This document shows, in pieces, positions 16,545-24,498 of a stretch of DNA of 37,136 nt (position 1 is its first letter; each line of letters begins with the position of its first letter). Origin of the DNA: CAYPNF01 sp964411985 (GTDB taxonomy: Bacteria > Verrucomicrobiota > Verrucomicrobiia > Limisphaerales > J093); contig CAYPNF010000071.1 in assembly GCA_964411985.1 (NCBI GenBank), positions 1-37,136 on the forward strand, written 5' to 3'. The notes below the pieces were generated by a model that saw only the letters and a list, made by a program, of their open reading frames with translations, did no database searches and was not told where the DNA came from. Position numbers and translations under genes: made by a program.

Positions 16545-17426
16545 ATGCGTTCCATGACAGGATATGGTCGCGGGGAATCCTCCCGCGATGGGCTCAAGAT
16601 TGCCGTGGAGGCCAATTCCATCAATCGCAAACAGGCGGAAGTGGTGGTGGTTTTGCCCCGGGAATTGGATCCGTTAGAAGCGAGAATTCGTGATCTTGCC
16701 AACCGCCGAATCGGTCGCGGGCGAGTCTCGATTCGCGTCAATTTGCACCTGAACGAGGCCACCTGGGCCGAACGGGTGCGTCTGAATTTGCCTCTGGCAA
16801 AGGCTTATGCCCGCGAATTGGAGAAGCTGCGCACCTCCTTGGGAATCAAGGAGCCCTTGAACCTGGAGACTCTGGTCCGCATCCCGGGAATCATTTCGGG
16901 CGATGAGGAAATGGGTGATGTGGAAACCTACTGGACCACACTGGAGCAGGCTTTGGACCGCGCTCTGACCAAGTTGGTCGCGATGCGAGAACGCGAGGGC
17001 ACCAACTTGTGCAAGGACCTGAAGTCGAGAATTGCCATCATTCGCAAGGGAGCTGGCACCATTCGCAAGCACGCCCCGTCCGTCGTCAAAAGGTACCAAC
17101 AGCAACTCCACGAACGCATTCGAAACGCCGGACTGGAAGGGGTGACCCTCGATGATGACCGCCTGCTGAAAGAGGTGGCTCTGTTCGCCGATCGTTCGGA
17201 CGTGACCGAGGAGTTGACCCGGCTGGAGAGTCATTTTCAGCAGTTCGAGGACTGCGTGAAGTCAACCGAACCTGTGGGCCGGATGCTGGATTTTCTGGCG
17301 CAAGAGATGAACCGGGAAGTGAACACCATCGGCTCGAAAGCGAACGACTCCGCCATTTCCAAAGCCGTGGTGAGTCTGAAAGCGGAGTTGGAGCGATTCC
17401 GGGAGCAGGTTCAGAATATCGAATAG
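16545..17426 (+). CDS. yicC: YicC family endoribonuclease-type protein
   Basis: The 293-residue protein has the diagnostic start MRSMTGYGRGE, the YicC N-terminal domain (about 1-155) and the conserved DUF1732-type C-terminus (R-M-L-D-F-L-A-Q-E-M-N-R-E, then NTIGSKANDSAIS). Members of the family are described as endoribonucleases involved in RNA turnover. It lies 15 bp after trpB and 3 bp before gmk. The yicC-gmk order is a widely conserved housekeeping pair, which supports the call. Confidence 0.95.
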   Translation: MRSMTGYGRGESSRDGLKIAVEANSINRKQAEVVVVLPRELDPLEARIRDLANRRIGRGRVSIRVNLHLNEATWAERVRLNLPLAKAYARELEKLRTSLGIKEPLNLETLVRIPGIISGDEEMGDVETYWTTLEQALDRALTKLVAMREREGTNLCKDLKSRIAIIRKGAGTIRKHAPSVVKRYQQQLHERIRNAGLEGVTLDDDRLLKEVALFADRSDVTEELTRLESHFQQFEDCVKSTEPVGRMLDFLAQEMNREVNTIGSKANDSAISKAVVSLKAELERFREQVQNIE

Positions 17427-17429
17427 CCT

Positions 17430-18068
17430 ATGCCACACCGCGTGCGGACCCCGCTATTGATGGTCATTTCCGCCCCCTCTGGAGGCGGAAAGACCACCGT
17501 TTGCGACGCACTCCTCCGCGAGGCCCCCAATCTGACTCGTGCGATCACTTGCACCACGCGTGCACCCCGGGACGGTGAGCGTGATGGTGTGGACTACCAC
17601 TTCCTCAAGGATGACGACTTTGTCAGGAAGATTGAGGCAGGGGCCTTTATGGAGCACGCTCTGGTGCACGGGCGTCGGTACGGCACGCTCAAGTCCGAGC
17701 TTCTCACCAAGCTGGCGGCGGGGCGTGATGTGCTGCTGAACATTGACGTGCAGGGAGCCCAAGCCATGATGGAAAAGGCCCAAGCGGATCCCCAACTGCA
17801 CCGTTCTCTGGTCAGTGTCTTCCTGACGCCCCTCTCCCTCTCCGTCCTCGAAGCGCGGCTGAAGCGCCGGGGCAAAGACTCCCCGGAGGAGATACATCGC
17901 CGCCTGGCCACGGCAAACCAGGAGATCCGGTGCTGGAACCGATTTGACTATCTAGTCATCAGCACAGAGATTCCTGAGGATCTGAGGCGAATGCGGATCA
18001 TCTACGAAGCGGAGATGATGAAGCAAAGCCGCACGCAGGCCCCGGTTCTGGATGGAGATCTTCCATGA
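17430..18068 (+). CDS. gmk: Guanylate kinase
   Basis: This enzyme phosphorylates GMP to GDP with ATP in the cytoplasm. The 212-residue protein has a P-loop SAPSGGGKTT (14-23), TTRAPRDGERDGVDYHF for GMP binding, the G-A-F-x-E-H-A then YGT segment, LLNIDVQGA and a lid region rich in Arg (EARLKRRGKDS). The P-loop has GGGKTT rather than the commoner GAGKSS. It starts 3 bp after yicC, and its stop overlaps the coaC start by 4 bp (ATGA), a sign of translational coupling. The usual rpoZ between gmk and coaBC is absent. Confidence 0.96.
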   Translation: MPHRVRTPLLMVISAPSGGGKTTVCDALLREAPNLTRAITCTTRAPRDGERDGVDYHFLKDDDFVRKIEAGAFMEHALVHGRRYGTLKSELLTKLAAGRDVLLNIDVQGAQAMMEKAQADPQLHRSLVSVFLTPLSLSVLEARLKRRGKDSPEEIHRRLATANQEIRCWNRFDYLVISTEIPEDLRRMRIIYEAEMMKQSRTQAPVLDGDLP

Positions 18069-18613
18069 AAGAGCGGAAAACTGTCATTCTCGGGGTAACC
18101 GGCTCGATTGCGGCCCACAAAGCTGCCGACCTCGCGAGCCTGCTCACCAAGCAGAACGCAGATGTCCGCGTGGTCCTGACCACAGATGCCCAGAGGTTCA
18201 TCACCGCCGTTCCCTTTAAACCTCTGTCGCGCAACCCGGTGGTGACCGACCTTTACGAGGAGATCGACGGCTGGCAACCGGTCCATATTCGGCTGGCGGA
18301 TGATGCGGACTTGCTTCTTGTGGCGCCTGCGACAGCCAATTTCATTGCAAAAATGGCGTTGGGGCTGGCAGACGATGCTCTGAGCTGCGTGGCTTTGGCG
18401 CTGAACCAGAACGCCAAAGTGTTGATTGCACCGGCCATGAACGGGAAGATGTGGCTCCATCCTGCCACGCAAACCAACGTGGAAACCTTGCGGAAGCGAG
18501 GAGTGGAATTCATCGGCCCCGAGACAGGTATGTTGGCTTGCGGCTACGAGGGAATCGGGCGCCTTTGGGAAATCGAAAAGATCTGTTCCCGGGCACTGGA
18601 ATTGCTACATTAG
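18065..18613 (+). CDS. coaC: Stand-alone phosphopantothenoylcysteine decarboxylase
   Basis: The flavoprotein decarboxylates 4'-phosphopantothenoyl-cysteine in coenzyme A synthesis. The 182 residues cover only the CoaC half of the usual CoaBC fusion: LGVTGSIAAHKAADL at the FMN site, catalytic H74 in VHIRLADDAD, the PAMN motif (N126) and the substrate clamp with Cys159 in GMLACGYEG. It ends with ALELLH, and no CoaB (CTP-dependent synthetase) domain follows in any frame, so CoaB should be a separate gene elsewhere. It overlaps gmk by 4 bp. Other family members decarboxylate lantibiotic peptides, but the gmk context favours CoA synthesis. Confidence 0.92.
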   Translation: MKERKTVILGVTGSIAAHKAADLASLLTKQNADVRVVLTTDAQRFITAVPFKPLSRNPVVTDLYEEIDGWQPVHIRLADDADLLLVAPATANFIAKMALGLADDALSCVALALNQNAKVLIAPAMNGKMWLHPATQTNVETLRKRGVEFIGPETGMLACGYEGIGRLWEIEKICSRALELLH

Positions 18614-18646
18614 GGCGCAAGGCCGGTGTTTTCGGCTGAGGTAGCT

Positions 18647-18664
18647 CCGGAAGTCCACTTCCGG
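18647..18664. promoter_or_regulatory. Perfect palindrome CCGGAAGT-CC-ACTTCCGG before the kinase gene
   Basis: An 8+2+8 perfect inverted repeat lies 33 nt after the coaC stop and 5 nt before the proposed GTG start of the histidine kinase. It has no T-tract on either side, so an operator or mRNA hairpin that could occlude the start is likelier than a terminator. A weaker hairpin (GCCG...CGGC, about 18622-18635) lies just upstream. Confidence 0.45.
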
Positions 18665-18669
18665 CATAA

Positions 18670-20115
18670 GTGCTTGTGAGGAAACCGAATTCGCCAGATC
18701 AACAACGCGAGCAGGAGGATCAACCCTGGTGGGGGATCCTGCGGCTTTCGTCCATGGATCCGCACTCCCAGGATTACCGCGTCCAGTTGATCGAGAGGGA
18801 TCTAGGGCTGCCCGTCAAGGCGGTGGTGCTCCTGATCCTCTTTTATTACCTCTTCCTCTCCAGCTGGATTTCCGACGCCACGACGGCTGGCGACCTAGCC
18901 CAAATCGGCCGCAACCGCAGCCTGGCACAAGACACGGTCCAGTGGAGCTTCCTGATGTACCTGGCCATCAACGTAGCATCGGGCTTTATTCTGCTGGGAA
19001 TGCAGAAAGTACCCACAGTGGTGCTGGAATGGACGGTGTTCACCACAGCGGTGGTCGATGGACTCTTCCTGTCTGGAATGGTTGTCATCACGGGTGGCGT
19101 AGAAAGTGCGCTCTATTGGCTCTACTTGCTGCTGATCCTTAGGAATTCCATCAGCATTTCCTCCGTTATCCCGCAACTGACGGCCAGCGGGTTGTTGTGT
19201 GCTTTTTTTGCAGCTGCGTCGCTCTTGGACCAAGGAATTGCCCAAGCGGACCGTCCGGACTTTGAGATCAGCCGTTCGGCTGCGAGCACAGAGGGCACCT
19301 CCCTTGGCCTCGCGCTTTCCCTCAAGGTGTTGTTATTGGTCTGCGTTTCCGCTTGGTGTTATGGCATCCAGGTCCTGTTAGACCGGCAACGCCGCAGGCT
19401 GGATGAAGACCGTGAGATGGAGGTGCGAAAGGAGCAACTGGAAGCCTCCGGCCGCCTGGCGGCGGAAATCGCTCACCAACTGAAGAATCCTCTTAGCATC
19501 ATCAACAACGCTGCTTTCACCCTGCAACGGACCGTGAAGGAAGGGCGCGGCACGATCACCCAGCAGATCCAGATCATCCGGGAGGAGGTAGATAAATCCG
19601 ACCGTCTGATCACGGAATTGATGGGGTACGCGAAGTTGGCCGAAGGCCGGGTGGAGAAGGTCGAAATCCTGGAAGAGATGGAACTGGCTATCGGTCAGGT
19701 CTTTCCGCAGGCGGCCAAGTACGAGGTTACCATCCATCGGGACTACGCTTTGGGCCTCCCGCTGCTGCTGGCGCAGCGGAACCACATATCCGAGATTTTC
19801 ATGAACCTTCTTCAGAACGCCCGGGAGGCTATGGACGGGAAGGGTACAATCTGGATCACCCTCGGTCACGGGGCGAACTACTCGATCCTGATCCAGATTC
19901 GGGACGATGGGCCAGGGATTCAGCAGAAGGATCTCAACCGGATCTTTGAGCCCTACTACACCACCCGGGAGAAGGGCAGCGGGCTCGGGTTGGCGATCGT
20001 GAAACACAACACGGAAATCTACGGTGGCAAGATCCGGGTAGAATCAGAGCTTGGAAAGGGCGCGACGTTCATTCTAGAGTTCCCGGCTCGTACTCTGATA
20101 CGCTTGCGCAAATGA
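18670..20115 (+). CDS. Membrane sensor histidine kinase (NtrB/AtoS-like)
   Basis: The 481-residue kinase has a hydrophobic sensor of about six transmembrane helices (roughly 51-68, 93-111, 120-141, 146-163, 170-187, 212-237) and no large periplasmic or PAS domain. The DHp helix carries H269 in AAEIAHQLKNPLS. The ATPase has the N-box N383 (NLLQNAREAMDG), DDGPGI (412-417) and FEPYYTT-EKGSGLGL (426-441). It should autophosphorylate and pass the phosphate to the next gene product, whose start overlaps its stop by 4 bp. The GTG start at 18670 has no clear ribosome site and sits beside a palindrome; the ATG at 18754 is an alternative. The signal is unknown; a lipid or membrane state is possible given the downstream genes. 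Confidence 0.93.
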   Translation: MLVRKPNSPDQQREQEDQPWWGILRLSSMDPHSQDYRVQLIERDLGLPVKAVVLLILFYYLFLSSWISDATTAGDLAQIGRNRSLAQDTVQWSFLMYLAINVASGFILLGMQKVPTVVLEWTVFTTAVVDGLFLSGMVVITGGVESALYWLYLLLILRNSISISSVIPQLTASGLLCAFFAAASLLDQGIAQADRPDFEISRSAASTEGTSLGLALSLKVLLLVCVSAWCYGIQVLLDRQRRRLDEDREMEVRKEQLEASGRLAAEIAHQLKNPLSIINNAAFTLQRTVKEGRGTITQQIQIIREEVDKSDRLITELMGYAKLAEGRVEKVEILEEMELAIGQVFPQAAKYEVTIHRDYALGLPLLLAQRNHISEIFMNLLQNAREAMDGKGTIWITLGHGANYSILIQIRDDGPGIQQKDLNRIFEPYYTTREKGSGLGLAIVKHNTEIYGGKIRVESELGKGATFILEFPARTLIRLRK

Positions 20116-21539
20116 ACGTACCGATGCCGCCGTTGCTATTCGTCGATGACGAAAAGAACATGCGCCTCTCCCTAGAGGCGGTCATGGCCAATGAAGGGTA
20201 CGAGGTACGGTCCTCGGAGTCCGCTGAGGACGCACTCAAGCTCTTGGAGCAAAACGAGTTTTTCATGGTGATCACGGATGCCAGGCTGGGGGGCATGAGC
20301 GGGTACGAGTTCTTGAAGCATGTCCGGCTTCGTTGGCCCAACCTTCCGATTCTCATGATCACCGCCTATGCCACGCCCAAGCTGGCAGTGGAGGCGATCA
20401 AGGCCGGCGCCATTGATTATCTGGGCAAGCCATTTGCCCCGGAAGAGCTATTGCACGCAGTGGCACGATGTGCCGAGCGCTACCGCCTGCTCCAGGAGAA
20501 TGCCGCGCTTAAAGCCAGAGCAGGAGAAACCTACACCCTGGAGCAGATCATCGGGGAATGTGCCAAACTGAAAGCGCTGCGCCAGTTGATTCAGACGGTA
20601 GCACCCACCAATGCCACGGTTCTGATTCTGGGGGAGAGCGGTACGGGCAAAGAGCTGATTGCCGGGGCCCTCCATACCCTGAGCCAGCGCCGCACCCAGA
20701 ATTACATTCGCATTAATTGTGCTGCCATTCCTGAAACGCTCCTCGAAAGCGAGTTATTCGGACATGAGAAGGGGGCCTTCACCGGGGCGATGCGGCAGAA
20801 GATTGGCCGGGTAGAAGAGGCCGACGGCGGGACCATTTTTCTGGATGAAATTGGCGATATGAGTCGCCCGTTGCAGGCCAAGTTGTTACGGTTCCTCGAG
20901 GATGGTACTTTCACGCGAGTCGGGGGCAATCAGGAGTTGAGAGTGGATGTTCGGCTCATCGCTGCCACCAATCGTGACATCGTTAAAGCGATTGGCATGA
21001 ACCAGTTCCGTGAGGATTTATTCCACCGGCTCAACGTGGTGCAGTTCCAGCCACCCCCGTTGCGCGATCGCGGGCAGGATATTCCACTGCTAGCAGATCA
21101 CTTTTTGCGGCACTTCAACGCTTCCATGAACAAGGCGATCATGGCGATCAGCCCGGCGGCGCAGCAGAAACTCCTGGCTCATCACTGGCCAGGAAACGTG
21201 CGGGAGCTCAGGAACGTCATGGAACGAGCCGTGATCCTCGAGTCCAACTCCTCCGTTCAACCCGAAAATCTTCCTGACTTCCAGATCGAAACACGCCTCC
21301 GCAAGACAAACCAGGGTACGTTGGCGCCCGATGTCCCTCTTGAAGACGCGGTGGCCGCTTTTGAACGGGAACTGATCCTGAACACCCTTGAGACTAATAA
21401 CTACAGCCTGAACAAAACAGCTGAGCAGCTCCGGATCAGCCGCCACGCGCTGCGTTACCGGATCAACCGTCTCAACATTGAAACTGGGGAAGCCTTTGAA
21501 GATGAGATGAACCCGGGCTCAGGCAAAGAATCGTCCTAA
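20112..21539 (+). CDS. NtrC-family sigma-54-dependent response regulator
   Basis: The 475-residue activator has a receiver domain (phospho-acceptor D56, T84, K106), an AAA+ domain and a Fis-type helix-turn-helix. The AAA+ domain has Walker A GESGTGKE (174-181), the sigma-54 contact loop GAFTGA (221-226) and Walker B GGTIFLDEI (239-247). The HTH (about 430-455) contains NNYSLNKTAEQLRISRHALR. With an intact GAFTGA loop it should open sigma-54 promoters when phosphorylated by the overlapping upstream kinase. Its targets are not visible: I found no convincing TGGCAC-N5-TTGC element in the intergenic regions I scanned. The following gene starts 6 bp after its stop. Confidence 0.96.
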   Translation: MNVPMPPLLFVDDEKNMRLSLEAVMANEGYEVRSSESAEDALKLLEQNEFFMVITDARLGGMSGYEFLKHVRLRWPNLPILMITAYATPKLAVEAIKAGAIDYLGKPFAPEELLHAVARCAERYRLLQENAALKARAGETYTLEQIIGECAKLKALRQLIQTVAPTNATVLILGESGTGKELIAGALHTLSQRRTQNYIRINCAAIPETLLESELFGHEKGAFTGAMRQKIGRVEEADGGTIFLDEIGDMSRPLQAKLLRFLEDGTFTRVGGNQELRVDVRLIAATNRDIVKAIGMNQFREDLFHRLNVVQFQPPPLRDRGQDIPLLADHFLRHFNASMNKAIMAISPAAQQKLLAHHWPGNVRELRNVMERAVILESNSSVQPENLPDFQIETRLRKTNQGTLAPDVPLEDAVAAFERELILNTLETNNYSLNKTAEQLRISRHALRYRINRLNIETGEAFEDEMNPGSGKESS

Positions 21540-21545
21540 TCCGCA

Positions 21546-21974
21546 ATGCACCTGAACTTCCTAGCAGCCGTCTCCACCGTTGTAGATCCAAAACTGGAAT
21601 CCGAGACAAGCAAGTCCCCTGGCCTTCTGCAGGACTCACTGCTCCCGCTGGGCGCCTGTGTCATTCTCTTCATTCTCCTGGTCGTGGGTACCCACTACTA
21701 CCTCAAGCGGCGGAGGCGGCACAGCCACCGGCACGCCAGCCATTCGAGCCGTTCCTCCTCCTCCCGGAAGGCCCAGGAAAAAGCAAGCGAACCGGTGGAA
21801 AGCGACGAGATGGAGGAGGAAGGTGAGGATTCCGGGCCAGACAACCAACGTCAACGCAGGCGCCACCGGAAACGGAAGCGTCTACGGGACCATCGTCTGC
21901 GCAATCCAACCTTAGCCGACACCGGGGGGTTGCCGCCAAAACGTGCTCCCGGTGAAATGCCGCCGAGCCTTTGA
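21546..21974 (+). CDS. Hypothetical single-pass membrane protein with highly charged tail
   Basis: I do not recognise this 142-residue protein. A short N-terminal segment (with no basic signal-peptide region) leads to one strong transmembrane helix at about 34-52. A tail follows with blocks of different character: basic (KRRRRHSHRHASH), Ser-rich (SSRSSSSRK), acidic (ESDEMEEEGED), strongly basic (RQRRRHRKRKRLRDHR), then a Pro/Gly end. Such a tail would be disordered and could bind RNA, DNA, acidic lipids or a partner. It starts 6 bp after the NtrC-type gene, and its stop overlaps the next gene's TTG start by 4 bp, so it is part of the operon rather than a chance ORF. Confidence 0.72.
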   Translation: MHLNFLAAVSTVVDPKLESETSKSPGLLQDSLLPLGACVILFILLVVGTHYYLKRRRRHSHRHASHSSRSSSSRKAQEKASEPVESDEMEEEGEDSGPDNQRQRRRHRKRKRLRDHRLRNPTLADTGGLPPKRAPGEMPPSL

Positions 21975-22870
21975 GCTCTCCTGTCAGCCAATCGATCACC
22001 CGCCGCAGCGCTTCTAACTTGGCGCTTGCCTTTGTGCTTTTGCCTGCGGAGAAGCGTTCCAGCATGGCAACCCTCTATGCCTTTTGCCGGGAGATCGATG
22101 ACATCGCAGACGACGAGCAAGTGAAGCTCGAAGAAAGGGCATCCCGTCTCCAGGAGTGGCGAACCGATCTGCGTCGAGCCTACGCCAATTCCACTCCTAC
22201 CCTTCCGGTTATCGGCGAACTCAAACCCGTCATCGAGAAATACCACCTCCCCTTCGAGCACTTCGACGAGTTGATACGAGGGGTGGAGATGGACTTGGCG
22301 GAGCAGCGTTACCAGGATTACGAACGGCTCGAACTCTACTGCTATCGAGTTGCATCGATTGTCGGTTTGCTCAGCATTGAGATCTTCGGATATCGCAATC
22401 CAGCATGTCGGGAATACGCGGTCTACCTCGGTAAAGCCCTCCAACTGACAAACATTCTCCGGGATGTGCAAACCGACGCCCGCAAAGGCCGGATCTACCT
22501 TCCCCAAGAGGAGCTCGCCCGCGCCAAAGTTTCCTCGGATGAGATTCTCCGAGGATCTTACTCCCCGGGCTACCGTGGCGTAGCCCATGCGGTGGGATCG
22601 CGCGCCAAAGGCTATTATGCCCTGGCCAGGCGAACGCTGCCGCCCGAAGACCGGCGTTCGATGGTCGCCGCAGAGTTGATGGGATCGGTTTACTGGCGCC
22701 TGCTGCAGAAACTGGCAGCCAGAGAGTACAATGTATTCGGACCGGAGCCGGTCCGCCTGGGAAAAATCCACAAGAGTCTCCTGATCCTGCGTTCCTGGTG
22801 GCTCTATGCGGTGCGCAGTTCCCTGCCCAACTATGGAACCCCTAGTGCGCCTGATCGTAAACGCGGATGA
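21971..22870 (+). CDS. hpnD: Squalene/phytoene synthase family, presqualene diphosphate synthase-like
   Basis: The 299-residue enzyme belongs to the head-to-head prenyl synthases. The family core begins SNLALAFVLLPAEKR, with the first aspartate motif D43-D-I-A-D47 and the second D165-V-Q-T-D169 in LQLTNILRDVQTDARKGRIYLP. In hopanoid producers HpnD condenses two farnesyl diphosphates to presqualene diphosphate; close relatives make phytoene. The hpnK-like gene directly after it favours the hopanoid/squalene reading, but HpnC, HpnE and squalene-hopene cyclase are not in the window. The start is a TTG overlapping the previous stop by 4 bp. The last ~15 residues overlap the next gene. Confidence 0.88.
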   Translation: MSSPVSQSITRRSASNLALAFVLLPAEKRSSMATLYAFCREIDDIADDEQVKLEERASRLQEWRTDLRRAYANSTPTLPVIGELKPVIEKYHLPFEHFDELIRGVEMDLAEQRYQDYERLELYCYRVASIVGLLSIEIFGYRNPACREYAVYLGKALQLTNILRDVQTDARKGRIYLPQEELARAKVSSDEILRGSYSPGYRGVAHAVGSRAKGYYALARRTLPPEDRRSMVAAELMGSVYWRLLQKLAAREYNVFGPEPVRLGKIHKSLLILRSWWLYAVRSSLPNYGTPSAPDRKRG

Positions 22871-23657
22871 CTTCGGCCGGTCGGGTTCCCACAACGCGGC
22901 CATCGTCGAAGCTCACCAACGGGGCGTACTCACCACCGCCAGCCTGATGGTCAACGAACCAGGTGCCGAGGAAGCGGTTGCTCTCGCACGACAGAACCCG
23001 AAACTGGGAGTTGGCCTGCACCTGACACTCCTTTGCGGCCATTGCTCCCTGGGCCCCCAAGAGATCCCCTCCCTGGTGGGGCCGAAGGGCGCCTTCTCCG
23101 ACAGTCCGGTCAAGGTCGGGGTAAGCTATTTTTTCCGTAGAAGCCTCAGGGAAGAGCTACGCGCCGAGATCCGCGCCCAACTAAGGCGGTTTGCATCCTT
23201 TGAACTGCCCCTGGACCATATCAACGGACATCTGAATATACACCTTCATCCCACCATCCTGAGACTACTGATGGAGGAAACGGACCGGATTTCCACGCGA
23301 TCGATCCGCCTGACAAGGGATTGGTTTTGGGAGAATGTCCGAATCGCTGGAGGCGCCTGGGGCTATCGCTGCAGTCACGCGCTGATCTTCCTGGGCCTGA
23401 CTCTATGGGCGCGTCCACGGCTCCGCCGAGCGGGGTGGCGGCATACAGAGGCGGTTTTCGGTCTTCTCCAAAACGGCCGAGTCGACGAGCGCTATCTCCT
23501 CAGCCTGTTGCGCGGGTTGCCTGCGGGCAATTATGAACTTTACTCGCACCCTTCCCTCGTCGAGGCTAAAGCTGAGTTTGAGGCGCTGGTCAGCCCGCGG
23601 GTCGGCCAGCTCGTGAAAGAACGGAAGATACAACTGATCCGTTATCAGGATCTCTAG
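22833..23657 (+). CDS. hpnK: HpnK-like YdjC/ChbG family carbohydrate deacetylase
   Basis: The 274-residue protein has the YdjC metal-site start LIVNADDFGRS (D12, D13), GLHLTLL and the metal histidine segment HINGHLNIHLHP. It ends with a conserved family segment (NYELYSHPSL). YdjC proteins remove acetyl groups from N-acetylated sugars; HpnK is the hopanoid-cluster member, assumed to act on the hopanoid sugar head group or a glycolipid precursor. I chose the ATG at 22833 because LIVNADDFG normally lies within the first ~15 residues; the ORF opens upstream to 22806. It overlaps hpnD by 38 bp and is followed after 3 bp by a small transporter gene. Confidence 0.88.
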   Translation: MEPLVRLIVNADDFGRSGSHNAAIVEAHQRGVLTTASLMVNEPGAEEAVALARQNPKLGVGLHLTLLCGHCSLGPQEIPSLVGPKGAFSDSPVKVGVSYFFRRSLREELRAEIRAQLRRFASFELPLDHINGHLNIHLHPTILRLLMEETDRISTRSIRLTRDWFWENVRIAGGAWGYRCSHALIFLGLTLWARPRLRRAGWRHTEAVFGLLQNGRVDERYLLSLLRGLPAGNYELYSHPSLVEAKAEFEALVSPRVGQLVKERKIQLIRYQDL

Positions 23658-23660
23658 CGC

Positions 23661-24095
23661 ATGACCAAGATTCTCTGTGTTTTGCTGATCGGCCTCGTTT
23701 TTGAGGCCACGGGAGTTGTCTTCCTCAGCAAAGGGCTCAAAGAAGTCCCCGGAATCGAGAGGATGTCGGTCGCAGCTGTCCTCCGCTTGGTCAAGGCGGG
23801 TGCGACGAATGGGAGTCTTCTCTTGGGGGTGTTCTGCGAAGCGGTGTTTTTTGGGACCTTATTGTGGCTCATGTCGAGGTCGGACGTGAGCTTCGTCTGG
23901 CCTTTGACCTCACTTGGCTTTGTCCTCACTACGATTGCAGCTCGTTTCATTCTGCACGAACAGGTCTCAGCACTGAGGTGGGCCGGGGTGCTACTCATCG
24001 TGGTGGGAGCAGGGATCATCAGTTGGACCGAACAAACCACGCCCAAGACCGGACATTCCTCCTCCGGGGGATCTCTCGTCGAAGACCGAGAATAG
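23661..24095 (+). CDS. Small DMT/EamA-type four-helix membrane protein
   Basis: The 144-residue product has four hydrophobic helices (about 4-24, 50-70, 76-95, 103-122). It carries features of half-size drug/metabolite transporters: the start with FEATGVVFLSKGL, then R-F-I-L-H-E-Q-V-S-A-L-R-W-A-G-V-L-L-I-V-V-G-A. These resemble ArnE/ArnF and EmrE-like proteins, which work as dimers and often flip lipid-linked sugars. Placed 3 bp after hpnK, it may flip a lipid or glycolipid whose sugar is deacetylated by HpnK. That role is an inference. The tail is polar and Ser/Gly-rich. Confidence 0.8.
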   Translation: MTKILCVLLIGLVFEATGVVFLSKGLKEVPGIERMSVAAVLRLVKAGATNGSLLLGVFCEAVFFGTLLWLMSRSDVSFVWPLTSLGFVLTTIAARFILHEQVSALRWAGVLLIVVGAGIISWTEQTTPKTGHSSSGGSLVEDRE

Positions 24096-24498
24096 CAGTC
24101 AGGCATGAGGGGGACGCTAATCCTGGCGGCGCGCGGCAGATGACCGCCAGCTGAGGTTCATCAACGCGGAGAGAGAGCGCCATCATGGGTTGGGCGGCAG
24201 ATCGCGGGGCCGACGGCGCTTTGGTCTTGGTTTGCTCTTCCCACCCCAAACCGGCGCAGCCGGACACCGAGGCCCTGCATGTCCGGGTACGTAGGTTCCC
24301 CTTTGGCGTCGGGCAAAGGTACCAATCTCCAGTGACCTTAAACTCTCGCTGCTACTTCCCGGCGAGATGCTCGAACCAGGCGACACAGGACCCGAGCCCT
24401 TACATTGTCAGTGACCCACGCACGACTCAGGGCTTCCACATGCAGGAAAGACAAAAGCGAATCGGCAGCGATCGCCCAGGGATGGCCTAATCAAGGTC
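24096..24498. other. 403-bp stretch without a convincing gene
   Basis: This region separates the convergent hpn block and hydrolase gene. It contains one 7-bp perfect inverted repeat (CTGGCGG at 24123-24129 with CCGCCAG at 24144-24150, 14-nt loop) that could help end the plus-strand transcript, although no T-tract follows. A 101-codon plus-strand ORF at 24185-24490 has atypical, low-hydrophobicity composition and no recognisable motif, so I do not call it a gene. Nothing else stands out. Confidence 0.4.

Noticed and set aside
24185..24490. A 101-codon plus-strand ORF between the DMT gene and the hydrolase
   Set aside because: Composition is unlike the neighbours, there are no hydrophobic-core or family motifs and no ribosome site.
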